Positions 11,199 to 21,214 of a stretch of 64,000 bases of DNA are shown piece by piece. How positions within the stretch are numbered: the stretch's first letter is position 1; the number at the start of each line of letters is the position of its first letter. The position numbers and the translations under genes are program-made. The notes below the pieces were generated by a model that did not search any database, was not told the origin of the DNA, and saw only the letters and a program-made list of their open reading frames with translations. The stretch is from Symbiodinium natans (taxonomy: Eukaryota > Sar > Dinophyceae > Suessiales > Symbiodiniaceae): NCBI GenBank assembly GCA_905221605.1, contig CAJNDS010002179.1, positions 140,001 to 204,000 of the forward strand, given 5' to 3'.

Positions 11199-11629
11199 TT
11201 TAGGGTTTAGGGTGTGGTTATCTCGGTGGTAATCTCTCTCCTTCTCTCTCTCTCTCTCTCTCTCTCCCTCTCTCTCTCTCTCCCTCTCTCGCTCTCTTAC
11301 TCGCTCTTGCTCCGACTATGCATAGCATTCTGATTTGTATGGATGCAGTATATTCTCTGACTTGTACACTGTTCACTACTCCCCCTTGTGTCTGACCCTT
11401 CCAACTATGCCTATATCCCCTGCCGGCAATGCCTTTCTTTCGAAACCACCGCGCAAGAGGGCCGTCTCAAGCTCTGCATACCCAAAGCAATCATATGTAT
11501 TCTGTTATTCTGTTATGTACAACCCCAAGTTTATGGAGCGCGTTGGCAGAGCGAGCAGCAATCGCCAAAGGCCCTTTTGGAAAATGGTGCGCCTTCAAGC
11601 AAACAGCCATGCAGCTCTTGTCAGTAATA

Positions 11630-11745
11630 GGGTCATAATGGGAACCCCCAAGAACATAGTAGGAATATAGCGGGAATATACAAGGATCCTGAAGGTATAT
11701 TCCTATCATATTCCTTCGACATTCTCGGGGTTCCCTGTGTGGGGC
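11630..11745. mobile_element. palindromic element, single copy
   Basis: GGGAACCCCCAAGAACATAG and TTCTCGGGGTTCCC inverted ends; introner-like, follows an open plus block (11520-11628). Confidence 0.5.
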
Positions 11746-11773
11746 TTCCCCTTGAAGCCCCTTAAGTCATCTT

Positions 11774-11903
11774 AGGGTTTAGGGTTTAGGGTTTGGGTTT
11801 AGGGTTTAGGGTTTAGGGTTTAGGGTTTAGGGTTTAGGGTTTAGGGTTTAGGGTTTAGGGTTTAGGGTTTAGGGTTTAGGGTTTAGGGTTTAGGGTTTAG
11901 GGT
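11774..11903 (+). repeat. TTTAGGG array
   Basis: About 18 units just downstream of the amidinotransferase stop codon. Confidence 0.92.
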
Positions 11904-11923
11904 CTAGGGTCTCTCAAGGCTTC

Positions 11924-14900
11924 TCAGAGAGAAGCTCCTTGGCCGCTGCCCTCTCGGCCTTCTCGTCCAAGGAGGGGAAGTAGGACTTCTGAGTCCCCTG
12001 CCGGTTTATGTCCAGGGTGTAGCCTTGGTAGCGTAACCATAGCAACACCCTTTTTTTTGGGGGGGGGTTTAGGGTTTAGGGTTTAGGGTTTAGGGTTTAG
12101 AGTTTAGGGTTTAGGGTTTAGGTTTTTTTTTTTGCCACCCGCTTAGCTGACCTCTCGGACACTCTGCAGGGAACTGGCGGTTAAATACTGGGTGTCAAAA
12201 ACTGGGGCTTTCATCTAGGCTGAGTTCAAGTCAAACCCACCGAAACAAACAGCCAATGCAACCCAGTCAATCAGGGTTTAGGGTTTAGGCTTTAGGGTTA
12301 CTTTATGAAAAAAGAAAAGGGTACCACTGGGCTACCGCTGGTAGCAGTTCAATGCTCCCCCGAAGGGGTAGCAGGCTGAAAACTCGATGGGGATGACATC
12401 CACACCTTCCTCGCCCAAGAGCTTGATGAGCTTCCTCTCGTTCCTTGTTCATTGTTGGAATAATATTAAAAATCTAAATGTATATTCCTTATTGAGTTTA
12501 ATTAAGTACCCTTAAAAATGAAAAGTGGTACCTAACTATGCCAAAGGCTCTTTTCCACCATGCAGACTTTGGGCGCAATCGTGAGCACGTTGAGATGAAT
12601 GCCCGGCGCGCACTGGTCAGCTGTGCACCTGCAGTCCTCGCGAACTCCTCCGTCCAAGATGGCCCACTCATTCTCTTTGAAAAGCTCAATCATCTCCTTA
12701 GCCGTCCAGCTATTCTAGGTTAACCTTTGGGATTGTATGGGGATCTGAGTATCCCCAAGAGGTTGTAAAGGTTCTCTACTCCCTAAACCCTAAACCCTCA
12801 ACCCTCAACCCTAAACCCTAAACCCTAAACCCTAAACCTGAGTCTCGGGAGTTGGTCTGTCCATCGAGCAGAAGAAGCAGAGGCCCTCGTCCACCGGAGT
12901 CAGGCGGGCATCGATGTGAGAGAAGTGAAACCTGCTCACTGAACTTGGCACCCTAGCATGGGCTTAGGGCTCAGGGCCTGGGGCTTAGGGGCTTAGGGGC
13001 TTAGGGGCTTAGGGGCTTAGGGGCTTAGGGGCTTAGGGGCTTAGGGGCTTAGGGGCTTAGGGGCTTAGGGGCTTAGGGGCTTAATTTGGGGCTTAGGGGC
13101 TACTTCTCTAGCTGCTCCTTAGGAATTATTTAGTAGCCAAAGATGAAGAACATATGTCCAAGTACCCCTAATCAGGAATTACAGTAACCAACGATTGAAA
13201 ACGATTTCCCAAGTACCCCTAAGCAACTGGCTTTCGAAATGGAAGTCCTGAACCCGAGTGCCTTGAGCAGCAAGCTCACGGCGGACCCATTCCTTCACTG
13301 AGCCCTAAACCCTAGCAAAAACTATACTTTTAGCTGTTTCCTAGGAATTATAGTAACCAATAAATAGTTTAAAAAAAGGTTCCCAAGTATCCCCAAGATT
13401 CTCGTCCTAAGTCATTAGCCGTGTGCGCGCTCTGGAAGAAGACGTCCTTGCCGAAACGTCGGGAGTCAGCGGCATCAAAGAAAATCTCCGTGTTCCTTCG
13501 TAGCCCAGTAGCCATGAACTAATATAAGGGTACCCCTTTTGCTAAAGTTGGCTGTTTGAAGAAGGGGAACCTTGAACCAAAAAAAAGGAAAGGGGTGCCA
13601 CTGGGCGACCGAGGTTCCGAATTGTACGCTCCTCACCTAGGCTGGCCCCTTCTGAAACCCTCTGAAGAAATATTCCTAACTATGGGTCCTCTTAAACCCC
13701 ATAAGGGAAAATATGTAACATTCGTAAATATGAAATATGGGTGCTCTTAAAACCACGAAGGGGAAATATGGAATATTCCTAGATATGGTCCTCTTAAACC
13801 CAATAAGGGCAAATGTATATAAGATATCCCTTAGATCAGGGCCTGCCCGAGTCACCGTCGCCCCCAAAGCTCTCATCCAAGAGCATGGGCTTTGGAGCGG
13901 CGGACCACCGCATCTTGGGATCAGACCGGTAGTAGCCTAGGATTTAGGGTTAGGGTTTAGGGTTTAGGGTTTAGGATTTAGGGTTTAGGATTTAGGGTTT
14001 AGGGTTTAGGGTATATTCCTGAATAGGATCCTCTCTTCAATCCAATAGAAGGGAAAAGATTTAAAATATCCCAAGGGCCTTGATTCCCTTACAAGGAAAG
14101 AAGGGGAAATATGAAATTGGCCCAAAAAAACAAAACACAACCCAGTAACTCAATAGGCTCCCTTTTCGAGGAAAGAAGGGAGAATATAAAATGATCCCAA
14201 AGCACAACCCAGCAGCTCATCAGCAAATCCCCATGAATAGGATCCCCCTAAACCCAGTAGGAGGGAAAATGCAAAAATGATCTAAACCCTAAACCCTAAA
14301 CCCTAAACCCTAAACCCTAAACCCTAAACCCGAAACCCTAAGCCCCAAACCCCAAACCCTCAACCCTCAACCCTCAACCCTAAACGCTAAACCCTAAACC
14401 CTAAACCCAGCAGCTCATCAGCAGATCCCGCCATGCCAGGTGCTCGAAGAACCGGCTGCGCCAGCTCATGGGCGCCTCGATGACCTGCTTGCCGGCCACG
14501 AAGAACAGGTCGCCTTGGGTTTAGGGTTTAGGGTTTAGGGTTTAGGGTTTAGGGTTTGGGGGTTTGGGGGTTTAGGGTTTAGGGTTTAGGGTTTTAGGGT
14601 TGGGGGTTGGGGGTTGGGGGGCCTATGACAACTAAATCTTCTTATGGCTGTACAAGGATTATACAGGGGATTCATCAAGTTTTGTTATGGCTTTAGGAGG
14701 ATTATCTAGGGGATACAGGGTGAAAAAAAGAGTTATGTTCACATCTAGCCCTGCCGCGTGGACATGTGAAACCACTCATCCTGTCGACAGACCACATGGG
14801 CGTCTGCACCGCCTCCTGCGTCTCGAAGGGCTCTGGTCGTTGTACGATGATGCCCTCTTGCTTCAAGACCTTCACCTAGGATGACAATCACAACCCTCTG

Positions 14901-15316
14901 AACAAGGTATTCCTTAGCAGAATCCTCTTCAAACTAAAATATCCCAAGGGCCTACCTGGTCACGTAGCCGTCCAATTGAATCTTTGCCTCGGCCAAACAG
15001 TCCGCATCTGTGGCGAAACCGTTCCTGAGGGGCCAGTTGTACTTCTGGTAGCATGCCACCTGGGATCGTATTAAACATGTAAATTTATATTCCTTAGTGG
15101 GTATCAGTACACTTAAAAATGCCCTAAACCCTAAACCCTAAACCCTAACTAAACCCGGAAATGTTACCCAACTATGACCAAAAGGACCTTTCGCGCCACC
15201 GCTGGCTCCTGCGGAGGCGTCAGGGACTTGTGCTCCAACGAGCCGACCCAAACTTCGCGAAGTGGATCCCACTCCGTCCAGCTCTCAACCAGACCCAAGC
15301 TCGCGCCCTTCTCCAT
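11924..15316 (-). CDS. glycine amidinotransferase-type amidinotransferase (12 exons)
   Basis: Transfers the amidino group of arginine to an amine (glycine in the reference family), usually the first step of creatine-type guanidino synthesis. Exons: 15316-15178 (ATG, then VESWTEWDPLREVWVG), 15061-14964, 14875-14740 (GIIVQRPEPF), 14516-14405 (IEAPMSWRSRFFE), 13933-13833 (DPKMRWSAAPKPML), 13660-13618, 13495-13405 (FFDAADSRRFGKD), 13290-13209, 12948-12843 (SHIDARLTPV), 12716-12547, 12436-12346 (PFGGALNC), 12023-11924 (LDINRQGTQKSYFPS, stop TGA). The catalytic Asp (FDAAD), His (HIDA) and Cys (GGALNC) are all present and in family order. All eleven introns are introners and/or telomere arrays. Three junctions checked via duplicated target sites restore the frame. 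Relatives act in other guanidino pathways, including the sxtG-type enzymes of some dinoflagellates, so the acceptor substrate cannot be told from sequence. The ATG is preceded by a pyrimidine stretch ending in AG, a possible trans-splice acceptor. Confidence 0.8.
12024..12345 (-). mobile_element. composite intron: IE-1 remnant, two telomere arrays and GCCACCCGC tag
   Basis: Amidinotransferase intron 11. Flanked by 5-base repeat GCTAC (plus gtagc at 12019-12023 and 12341-12345). Contains an IE-1 end (12303-12340), arrays (12272-12296, 12068-12122) and the tag at 12131-12170. Donor GC, acceptor CAAG. Confidence 0.75.
12437..12546 (-). mobile_element. introner IE-11 (amidinotransferase intron 10)
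   Basis: TATATTCCTTATTGAGTTTA core and GGTACCTAACTATGCCAAAG end; GAGC/GAAC imperfect target repeat; GA donor, CAAG acceptor keep the frame. Confidence 0.7.
12718..12842 (-). mobile_element. introner IE-6 plus telomere array (amidinotransferase intron 9)
   Basis: GGTTAACCTTTGGGATTGTA half directly followed by GGTTCTCTACTCCCTAAACC and a CCCTAAA array to 12838. Confidence 0.7.
12950..13208 (-). mobile_element. introner IE-10 with 8-base array (amidinotransferase intron 8)
   Basis: ACTGAACTTGGCACCCTAGC end, then (TTAGGGGC)n at 12983-13085, then TAGCTGCTCCTTAGGAATTA and CCCAAGTACCCCTAAG. Confidence 0.72.
12983..13085 (+). repeat. 8-base (TTAGGGGC)n array
   Basis: About 13 near-perfect units inside an IE-10 introner in the amidinotransferase gene. 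Confidence 0.9.
13296..13404 (-). mobile_element. introner IE-10 (amidinotransferase intron 7)
   Basis: CACTGAGCCCTAAACCCTAG replaces the usual terminus; TAGCTGTTTCCTAGGAATTA and TTCCCAAGTATCCCCAAG retained. Confidence 0.68.
13496..13613 (-). mobile_element. introner IE-1 (amidinotransferase intron 6)
   Basis: Terminal inverted repeat GGTAGCCCAGTGGTACC-type with internal AAGGGAACC inverted half. Flanked by direct repeat GAAC (plus-strand gttc at 13492-13495 and 13614-13617). Donor GA from the repeat, acceptor GAAG; frame restored. Confidence 0.8.
13663..13832 (-). mobile_element. introner IE-9, multiple (amidinotransferase intron 5)
   Basis: Two to three tandem GTCCTCTTAAACCC-ATAAGGG units. 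Confidence 0.65.
14012..14280 (-). mobile_element. introner IE-9 cluster between telomere arrays (amidinotransferase intron 4)
   Basis: Three related GGAAAGAAGGG-GATCCC units with an array on each side. Confidence 0.62.
14283..14626. repeat. telomere arrays flanking amidinotransferase exon 4
   Basis: CCCTAAA 14283-14404 and TTTAGGG 14517-14610, the 112-base exon between. Confidence 0.9.
14628..14739 (-). mobile_element. introner IE-17 (amidinotransferase intron 3)
   Basis: ACAACTAAATCTTCTTATGG ... TTATGTTCACATCTAGCC; array 14517-14590 completes the intron. Confidence 0.6.
14876..14959 (-). mobile_element. introner IE-9 (amidinotransferase intron 2)
   Basis: Flanked by GTGA (plus tcac at 14872-14875 and 14960-14963); GT donor, CCTAG acceptor; frame restored. 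Confidence 0.72.
15062..15180 (-). mobile_element. introner IE-11 with telomere core (amidinotransferase intron 1)
   Basis: TATATTCCTTAGTGGGTATC half, CCCTAAA units (15121-15150), GTTACCCAACTATGACC half. Confidence 0.75.
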
Positions 15317-15659
15317 TCTTGTAATTTTCTACCCGCACGGAAAAAGCGAGATTCTACCTACGTCCTTGAGAGCAAAACTCGTTCGAAGTGACCCTCCAAG
15401 AGGCTCTCATCTATGTGCCTGAGATTGACAGTGAGCCCTCAACCTCTCAATATTTGAACATCCAATGGGCCTTTAGCTAAACCTTTTTTTGTCCACTGGA
15501 CTGAGGGCAAGCCTAAACCCTAAACCCTAAACCCTAAACCCGAAACCCTAAACCCTAAACCCTAAATCCTAAACCTCCAGCTTGCCCAAGGATCCGGTGT
15601 GCTCTGGCATCCCGACAGCCTCCCGCTGCCGACCCAGCGACGGGCCCATGTAGCTCGGA

Positions 15660-16115
15660 GGCGGGGATTTCGGGATTTCAGGGATTTCAAGGTTTTGGGT
15701 TCTCAAGTGATTTCCGGGATTTTCAGGGATTTTATAGTGTTTAGGGTTTCAGGGGTTTTCAGGGAGTTCAAGGCTTGCAGGGATGTTATGGCGTTTCGGG
15801 TTTTGGGGTTTTGAGGGTTGTCAGAGATATTATGGTGTTCAGGGTTGTTGGGGGATTTCGGGTTTTCAGGGTTTTCAGGGATTTCGGGTTTTCAAGGATT
15901 TCAGGTTTTCAAGCATTCTACTGTGTTTAGGGTCTTTTGGGGATTTCGGGTTTTCAGGGTTTTCAGGGATTTTGGGCGTTCGGGGTTTTCAGGGATTTTA
16001 GGGTGTTTAGGCTTCAGGGAGTTTAGGGTTTTCAGGGTGTTTCAGGGTTTTAAAGGTTGAGGGTTTTAAGGGTGTTTGGTTTTTGCTTAAAGGATTTTAG
16101 GGCTCTTAGGCTTTT
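15660..16115 (+). repeat. AGGGTTTTC/GGGATTTC minisatellite
   Basis: Degenerate 9-11 base units over about 450 bases; the ORFs in it are Gly/Phe-rich artefacts. Confidence 0.85.
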
Positions 16116-16287
16116 TAGGCGAAGATGTTGGGTGTTTTTGAGGGGCAGGGAGGTGGTTGTCGCCTTTTCTTTCTGAAGTCGGCGGTGCGACTCATGGACA
16201 TGCTTGGCCCAGTCGGCGAGAGTGCTTCAGGGACAAAGAGGCAAGAGCATCAGGGAAAAAAAAACAAGCAAGGGCTGTTTACTACCA

Positions 16288-16390
16288 TTTGCTTATCAAG
16301 AACCACCCAAAAGGTATTATCCGTTACTTAATTATTAAGGCGGAAAAGGATTTTTTTCCGTTTTGAGGGGATTTTTAAGAAACTAGTAGT
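16288..16390. mobile_element. introner IE-5
   Basis: Relative of the GCTTAAGAACCCCCAAAA family; long AT stem. Confidence 0.55.
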
Positions 16391-16592
16391 TTGCAAGCAA
16401 GGGAAAAGCAGCTAAGGAACCCACAGCCACCTCATCCTGTACCGATCCTCACCTCGCATCTCGAAGTTTGTCGCTGATACTAGCGCCTGAACTGTGTCAC
16501 TATTTCTAGTGCTTTTTTTCGCTTCGTACTCACGTCACAGCACCATAAGTGCAGAAGAAGCAGGTACCTTCAGCTGAAGGTTTGAAACGGTT

Positions 16593-16668
16593 TAGGGTTT
16601 AGGGTTTAGGGTTTAGGGTTTAGGGTTTAGGGTTTAGGGTTTAGGGTTTAGGGTTTAGGGTTTAGGGT
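16593..16668 (+). repeat. TTTAGGG array
   Basis: About 11 units. Confidence 0.92.
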
Positions 16669-16776
16669 GTCAGAACTCTATCGGAACCCGCACCTTACGT
16701 CGCGTAGATCCACCAAGCAGAACGATTTCAAGACCTGCAAGCCAAGACAAGCACAGTTCTGGCTCCCCAATCCTAC

Positions 16777-16921
16777 TTGGAGGTTTATGGTACTTATCAA
16801 CCATTAGTAACTGCACTTATGACCCACTTATCAGCCCCTTAAGTGCCCTTATATATAGTTATATTTGGGTTATATGTCCAGTGAGTATTGGGTTAATAAG
16901 TACCCTGAACCTCCAAGTAAT
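16777..16921. mobile_element. introner IE-3
   Basis: Termini CTTGGAGGTTTATGGTACTT and GTACCCTGAACCTCCAAG. Confidence 0.7.
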
Positions 16922-17011
16922 CGGAAACCACACCCGCAGAAAGTCCCTCTAAACTCTACACTGCATAGGCCCCTTTCAACTCCATCTGCATGATTTCTAA
17001 ATTGAGTCTAT

Positions 17012-17362
17012 CTAGCGCATCATCCGCATCGCCCTTGACGCCTTCTCGCGCATCCCCTCCTCATGGAATCCGTCGCTGCTGTAATTGGGAACTCTCAATC
17101 AAACACCCAGCCAACCTGCACCTGTTTTGGGGATGAAGACTTGGATCCCTAAGGACGTCCCCCTACATGCTTCCCTGAATATACTCCTCAGATGGCCCGT
17201 ATATTCCCTTGGAGATCTTGAAAAAGTGCCCCCAAACCCACGAGCACACACAACCTTACGGGTTCGGGGCAAAATCCCATGAACCTTTTGTGCTCGTCTG
17301 CCGCTGCCAACTGCTCTCACTCCTTCTCTGGCAAAGCGCACGTGCCAGCATTCCTGACTGCT
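17012..17362 (-). CDS. orphan C-terminal exon pair
   Basis: Exon 17362-17283 (ECWHVRFAREGVRAVGSG) and terminal exon 17082-17012 (GFHEEGMREKASRAMRMMR, stop TAG) on the minus strand are separated by a roughly 200-base unit at 17083-17282. Family unknown. Confidence 0.35.
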
Positions 17363-17399
17363 TTCTCTCCGGGGGTTTTAAGGCATCTCACTCCACAAG

Positions 17400-18740
17400 T
17401 CAATAAATTAGGGTTTAGGGTTTAGGGTTTAGGGTTTAGGGCTAAAGCACCTGCCTGTATGTCGGAAATGATGTGGCCATTGACACCATGCCTTATCAAC
17501 CGTGTGCCTTCCTCTTATCATGCCTGCACACCGGAGTCATTTGGAGCTTGGGGTGTTTTAGCGTTTAGGATTTCGGGCTCAGGGTCCTTTGCAGAGGGCT
17601 GGATTTCAAGTGCTTGTGGCTTTTGCTGTACTCAGCGGAATTGAGGCGGAATTCCATGGGAGTCCGAACGGGAAGGGAGCAACGCAACCTCTCTGCAGAA
17701 CCAAGGCACGTACACTTCGTGATGTCCTTAGCTCGTGCGGGCCAAACTTCTGAAATCTCTGTAGGGTTTAGGGTTTAGGGTTTCGGGTTTCGGGTTTAGG
17801 GTTTCGGCGTGATCTCTTTACTCTCTCTCTCTCCCTCTCACACTCTCTCCGGATAGCGAGTGCTGACTAGCTTGCGCGGTACTCGGCAAATCTTGTTACG
17901 CCCTCAACCCTAAACCCTCAACCCTCAACCCTCAACCCTAAACCCTTTTAAGCACGGACTGAGGCTGCCGGCAACACCTGAATGCAGGGCCTTCTTGCCT
18001 TTAGCAAGGGTCGCATCAACAGGCGAAACTGAGGGTGTCTATCACTGGGACGTATACACTATGGGAGTACTGAGTTTGCGTAAACCCTAAACCCTAAACC
18101 CTAAACCCTTTTTGCATCCAGGCCTCTTCGAATACTGCCAAACCCTAAACCCTAAAACCCTAAAACCCTAAACCCTAAACCCTAAACCCTAAACCCTCAA
18201 CCCTCAACCCTAAACCCTAAAACCCTAAAACCCGATTCGAGAACTCTGAGGGCCACTCGGCTGTGGAGATCATGCAGGACATGCCTCGGCTCTCATGCAG
18301 CCTCTTTGGGTTTAGGGTTTAGGGTTTGGGGTTTGGGGTGAGGGTTTAGGGTTTGGGGTGAGGGTTTAGGGTTTGGGGTGAGGGTTTAGGGTTTAGGGTT
18401 TGGGGTGAGGGTTGAGGGTTCCAGGGCAGGGGTGTTAGGGCTTAGGGGTGTTAGGGTTTAGGGTTTTAGGGTTTAGGGTTTTAGGGTTTAACCCTGAACC
18501 CTAAACCCCAAACCCTAAACCCTAAACCCCAACCCCCAAACCCTAAACGCTAAACCCTAGACCCTAAACCCATTAGGCTTTTTTGGGGTTTTAGAGCTTT
18601 AGGTGCTAGAGCTGCTAGCGCGCTGCAACTCGAAGGCTTTGCAGAGCTCAGGGGTGTTTCCGGGGGCTGCCAGTAGGGTTTAGGGTTTAGGGTGGTTTTC
18701 TGCTGCACGGTTAGGGTTTCTGGGTTTAGCCCTGTAGCTC
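17400..18740. other. Telomere-array-rich stretch with plus-strand open blocks
   Basis: Open plus blocks 17450-17560 (DVAIDTMPYQPCAFLLSC), 17573-17763 (open in two frames), 17955-18080 (TGETEGVYHWDVYTMGVL) and 18233-18311 (SAVEIMQDMPRLSCSLFG) are each separated by telomere-type arrays. They may be exons of one plus-strand gene; no family recognised. Confidence 0.35.
18135..18560. repeat. degenerate telomere arrays in both directions
   Basis: CCCTAAA/CCCTCAA 18135-18230, TTTAGGG/TTTGGGG/TGAGGG 18305-18490, CCCTAAA 18490-18560. Confidence 0.85.
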
Positions 18741-18757
18741 TAAACCCTAAACCCCAC

Positions 18758-19145
18758 CTCAGAACCGAAGCACTTCACCCTTTTCACAAAAACTGGCCTT
18801 GGGTGCGAGTAAGATCTCAAGCACGTCACCCTAAACCCTAAACCCCTTCTCTGCAACTGGGCTTAGGGCGGATCCAAGCGTTAAACCCTAAACCTTATAC
18901 TTGGAGGTTCATGGTACTTACTAACCAATTATGACTGGGCTTATAACCCTACTTATAATTGGGATAACCCCTAGAAGACTCTTTAGGGGTATTATAAGTA
19001 GGGTGATAAGTACAGTTATAATTGGTTAGTAAGTACCATGAACCTCCAAGTAGATCTTCAAACGAAAACACCCCAGGGAGAGCCGACAAGCCGCCAGACG
19101 TGCCGTCGCTCACGTAACCTCCGTTGCAGTTGTCCTTGGTGGGCT
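18758..19145 (-). CDS. orphan exon pair around an IE-3 introner
   Basis: Exon 19145-19056 (NCNGGYVSDGTSGGLSAL) and possible terminal exon 18829-18758 (EILLAPKASFCEKGEVLRF, stop TGA) on the minus strand, with a full-length IE-3 introner between them at 18897-19055. Family unknown. Confidence 0.38.
18897..19055. mobile_element. introner IE-3, full
   Basis: Best copy: CTTGGAGGTTCATGGTACTT and its complement bracket a long near-perfect stem. Confidence 0.78.
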
Positions 19146-19395
19146 CCAAACCCCCCCCCCCCCCTAAAAGCTCCAAACCCCCCCCCCCTAAAAGGTTTTT
19201 TGGGTTTAGGGTTAAGGTTTAGGGTTTAGGGTTTAGTAATTTAGGCTTTCGGAGTTGTTCCCTCCTGCACAGCTGCGGCGAAACCACGTCGCAGGGAAGT
19301 CTCCGAGGCAAAACCACAACTTGCTTTTTGATGCACTCCATTCACAAGCCCATATCCAAACTAGCAATGGGAAGAGGGAAGGAAGAGTTTGTGAA

Positions 19396-19556
19396 GCTGG
19401 TTTAACTAGGGTTTAGGGAACCCAAAACCCATGAGTTCTTAGTACTCCCACTTTCCTTACATGGATTCAATCACCCTAAACCCTAAACCCTAAACCCTAA
19501 ACCCTAAACCCTAAACCCTAAACCCTAAGAATTCATGGGTTTGGGGTTTCCAATAA
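19396..19556. mobile_element. palindromic element IE-19 with telomere core
   Basis: GGAACCCAAAACCCATGAGT and ATTCATGGGTTTGGGGTTTC form the inverted ends; a CCCTAAA array (19475-19528) fills the centre. Only copy seen. Confidence 0.6.
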
Positions 19557-19762
19557 GTCGTGCACAGCAGCTTGAGAGGGCCCTTGGGCTTCTGGATGTG
19601 GGTTCAGGGTTTAGGGTTTAGGGTTTAGGGTTTAGGGTTTAGGGTTTAGGGTTTAGGGTTTAGGGATGGAGTGTTCAGAACCTTTCAGAGCCTGTACAGT
19701 CGGCTCTTGACAGCATCAAAGTGGGGTGGACCCCCCCCTCCAGTGGGTGGGCCTTTGGGTTT

Positions 19763-19804
<42 letters not shown>

Positions 19805-20863
19805 CTCAACACCACGCAGCGGGAGAGGATAGTTTGTGAACCAAAAAGACCGCACCAAGCTCCCATGGAGCTCGTTTTCGTAAGGGAACTCAATTCTATG
19901 AACTCTGAGGTTCCCTATGCACCTTTGTAATACCTAAACCCTAAACCCTAAACCTAAAACTCTGCACGGTATCCTCCGCCCTTGCATGCGTAGGGTTTGG
20001 GGCAGAGAGTCCACTGGCTGCGCTGCGCAGGAGGAGCCGTGGAGTTCGACGCCAGTGCAGGGCAGGTAGCCTCAAGTCATCGTGGACTTGGGGTGGTTTG
20101 GGTTTAGGGTTTAGGGTTTAGGGTTTAGGGTTTATAGGGTTTATAGGGTTTAGGGCTTCGCGGTTTAGGGTGTAGGGTTCGGGACTTGGGGTTTCTTCGG
20201 AGCCAGGGGCAGTCACTAGTCTTGCACGCGCAAGATAATCGAACTCCATCCCTGAATGGAGATGTTCCTCTTACAAGAGCAACATTGGGAATTCAACACC
20301 TTGATGGCTGCCATGGCTTATCAGAAATTTATAGGGTTTAGGGTTTTGGGTATCAGGCGATGAAACAACCAATTGAATCAACTTTGGCAGGGTTGTTCGG
20401 GTTGATGGTCAATGCGCTCATGGCTGGCCCTGCTCGTTGGCAACACAGACCTTATCAGCTCCCTTGAGCGCCACGATGAGAACATAGCCTTCTCAATGGC
20501 CCTTGTCGACATGATGCTCCTGACTTGGGCACTTGCCCAAATTAGGTGTATCCCTCATCTGCCCGCAGAATCATCTTGCTACGGGTCACCCCAAGAATTT
20601 TGGCAAACACTAATGTTAATTACAAGGAACAACTGCGCACAGGAACCCTCCCAAGTATACAAATAAAGCTGGAACCCTGCCAAGTATATAAATTACAGCT
20701 GCAGTAGGGTCGAACGGCTTAGGGCATTTAGGGCTGTAGGTTTAGGGTTCGGCGTATACAAATGATACCTATACCGTGGGGGGGCCCAGGGTTTTTGGGG
20801 CTTCGGATCCACTTTGCGCTGTTAACAACCTTACAGGGCAGCATGGGGGGCCCCTTGGGATGT

Positions 20864-20994
20864 TCCCCATTATACTAAAAGCCCTTACGGATTGCAGTAC
20901 CCCTTCATCCCTTGACTAATAGGGATTGAAGTACCCCTCTTGTAATCCCTATACTATTAAGGGCTGTTAGTAAAAGGGGGAACATCGGAACATC
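20864..20994. mobile_element. introner IE-2, enlarged core
   Basis: Termini as other IE-2 copies, with an extra internal repeat of the GGGATTG-AGTACCCCT segment. Confidence 0.7.
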
Positions 20995-21214
20995 TTAAGG
21001 GGGCTTTCGACTAGGCCATGGCGCATGTGGCCCCGCCAGTGGCGCATTTGCCTTTGCGGACCGCCTCAGCGAGTTCGCGTGGTAACTGCAAGGGTTATTG
21101 GGGCTTAGGGTCCAGAGCCCTAAACTGGGGCCCAAAAAAAACATAACTTGTTAGGGCTTTACTTATAAGGATTAATGGAAATTAAAATTCGTGTTCAAGC
21201 CTACCCCTAAACCT

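Larger units (their letters stand above)
15320..17000. other. Upstream region of the amidinotransferase gene and minisatellite
   Basis: 15317-15490 is the likely promoter/5' leader of the amidinotransferase gene. 15497-15574 is a CCCTAAA array; 15663-15580 is an open minus block (MGPSLGRQREAVGMPEH); 15660-16115 is an AGGGTTTTC/GGGATTTC minisatellite; 16157-16250 is a weak plus block; 16288-16390 is an IE-5 introner; 16593-16668 an array; 16777-16921 an IE-3 introner. Confidence 0.4.
19200..21200. other. Arrays, introners and ambiguous open blocks
   Basis: Contains the IE-19 palindromic element (19396-19556), arrays at 19475-19528, 19606-19664 and 20102-20150, a poly-G tract (19758-19801), an IE-2 copy (20864-20994) and an IE-17 copy (21120-21200). 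Blocks 19250-19360, 19675-19928, 20254-20330, 20357-20666 and 21010-21090 (minus, LPRELAEAVRKGKC) are open but strand and product are unresolved. Confidence 0.35.

Noticed and set aside
15599-16060. Gly/Phe-rich ORFs
   Set aside because: Translations of the AGGGTTTTC minisatellite in three frames.
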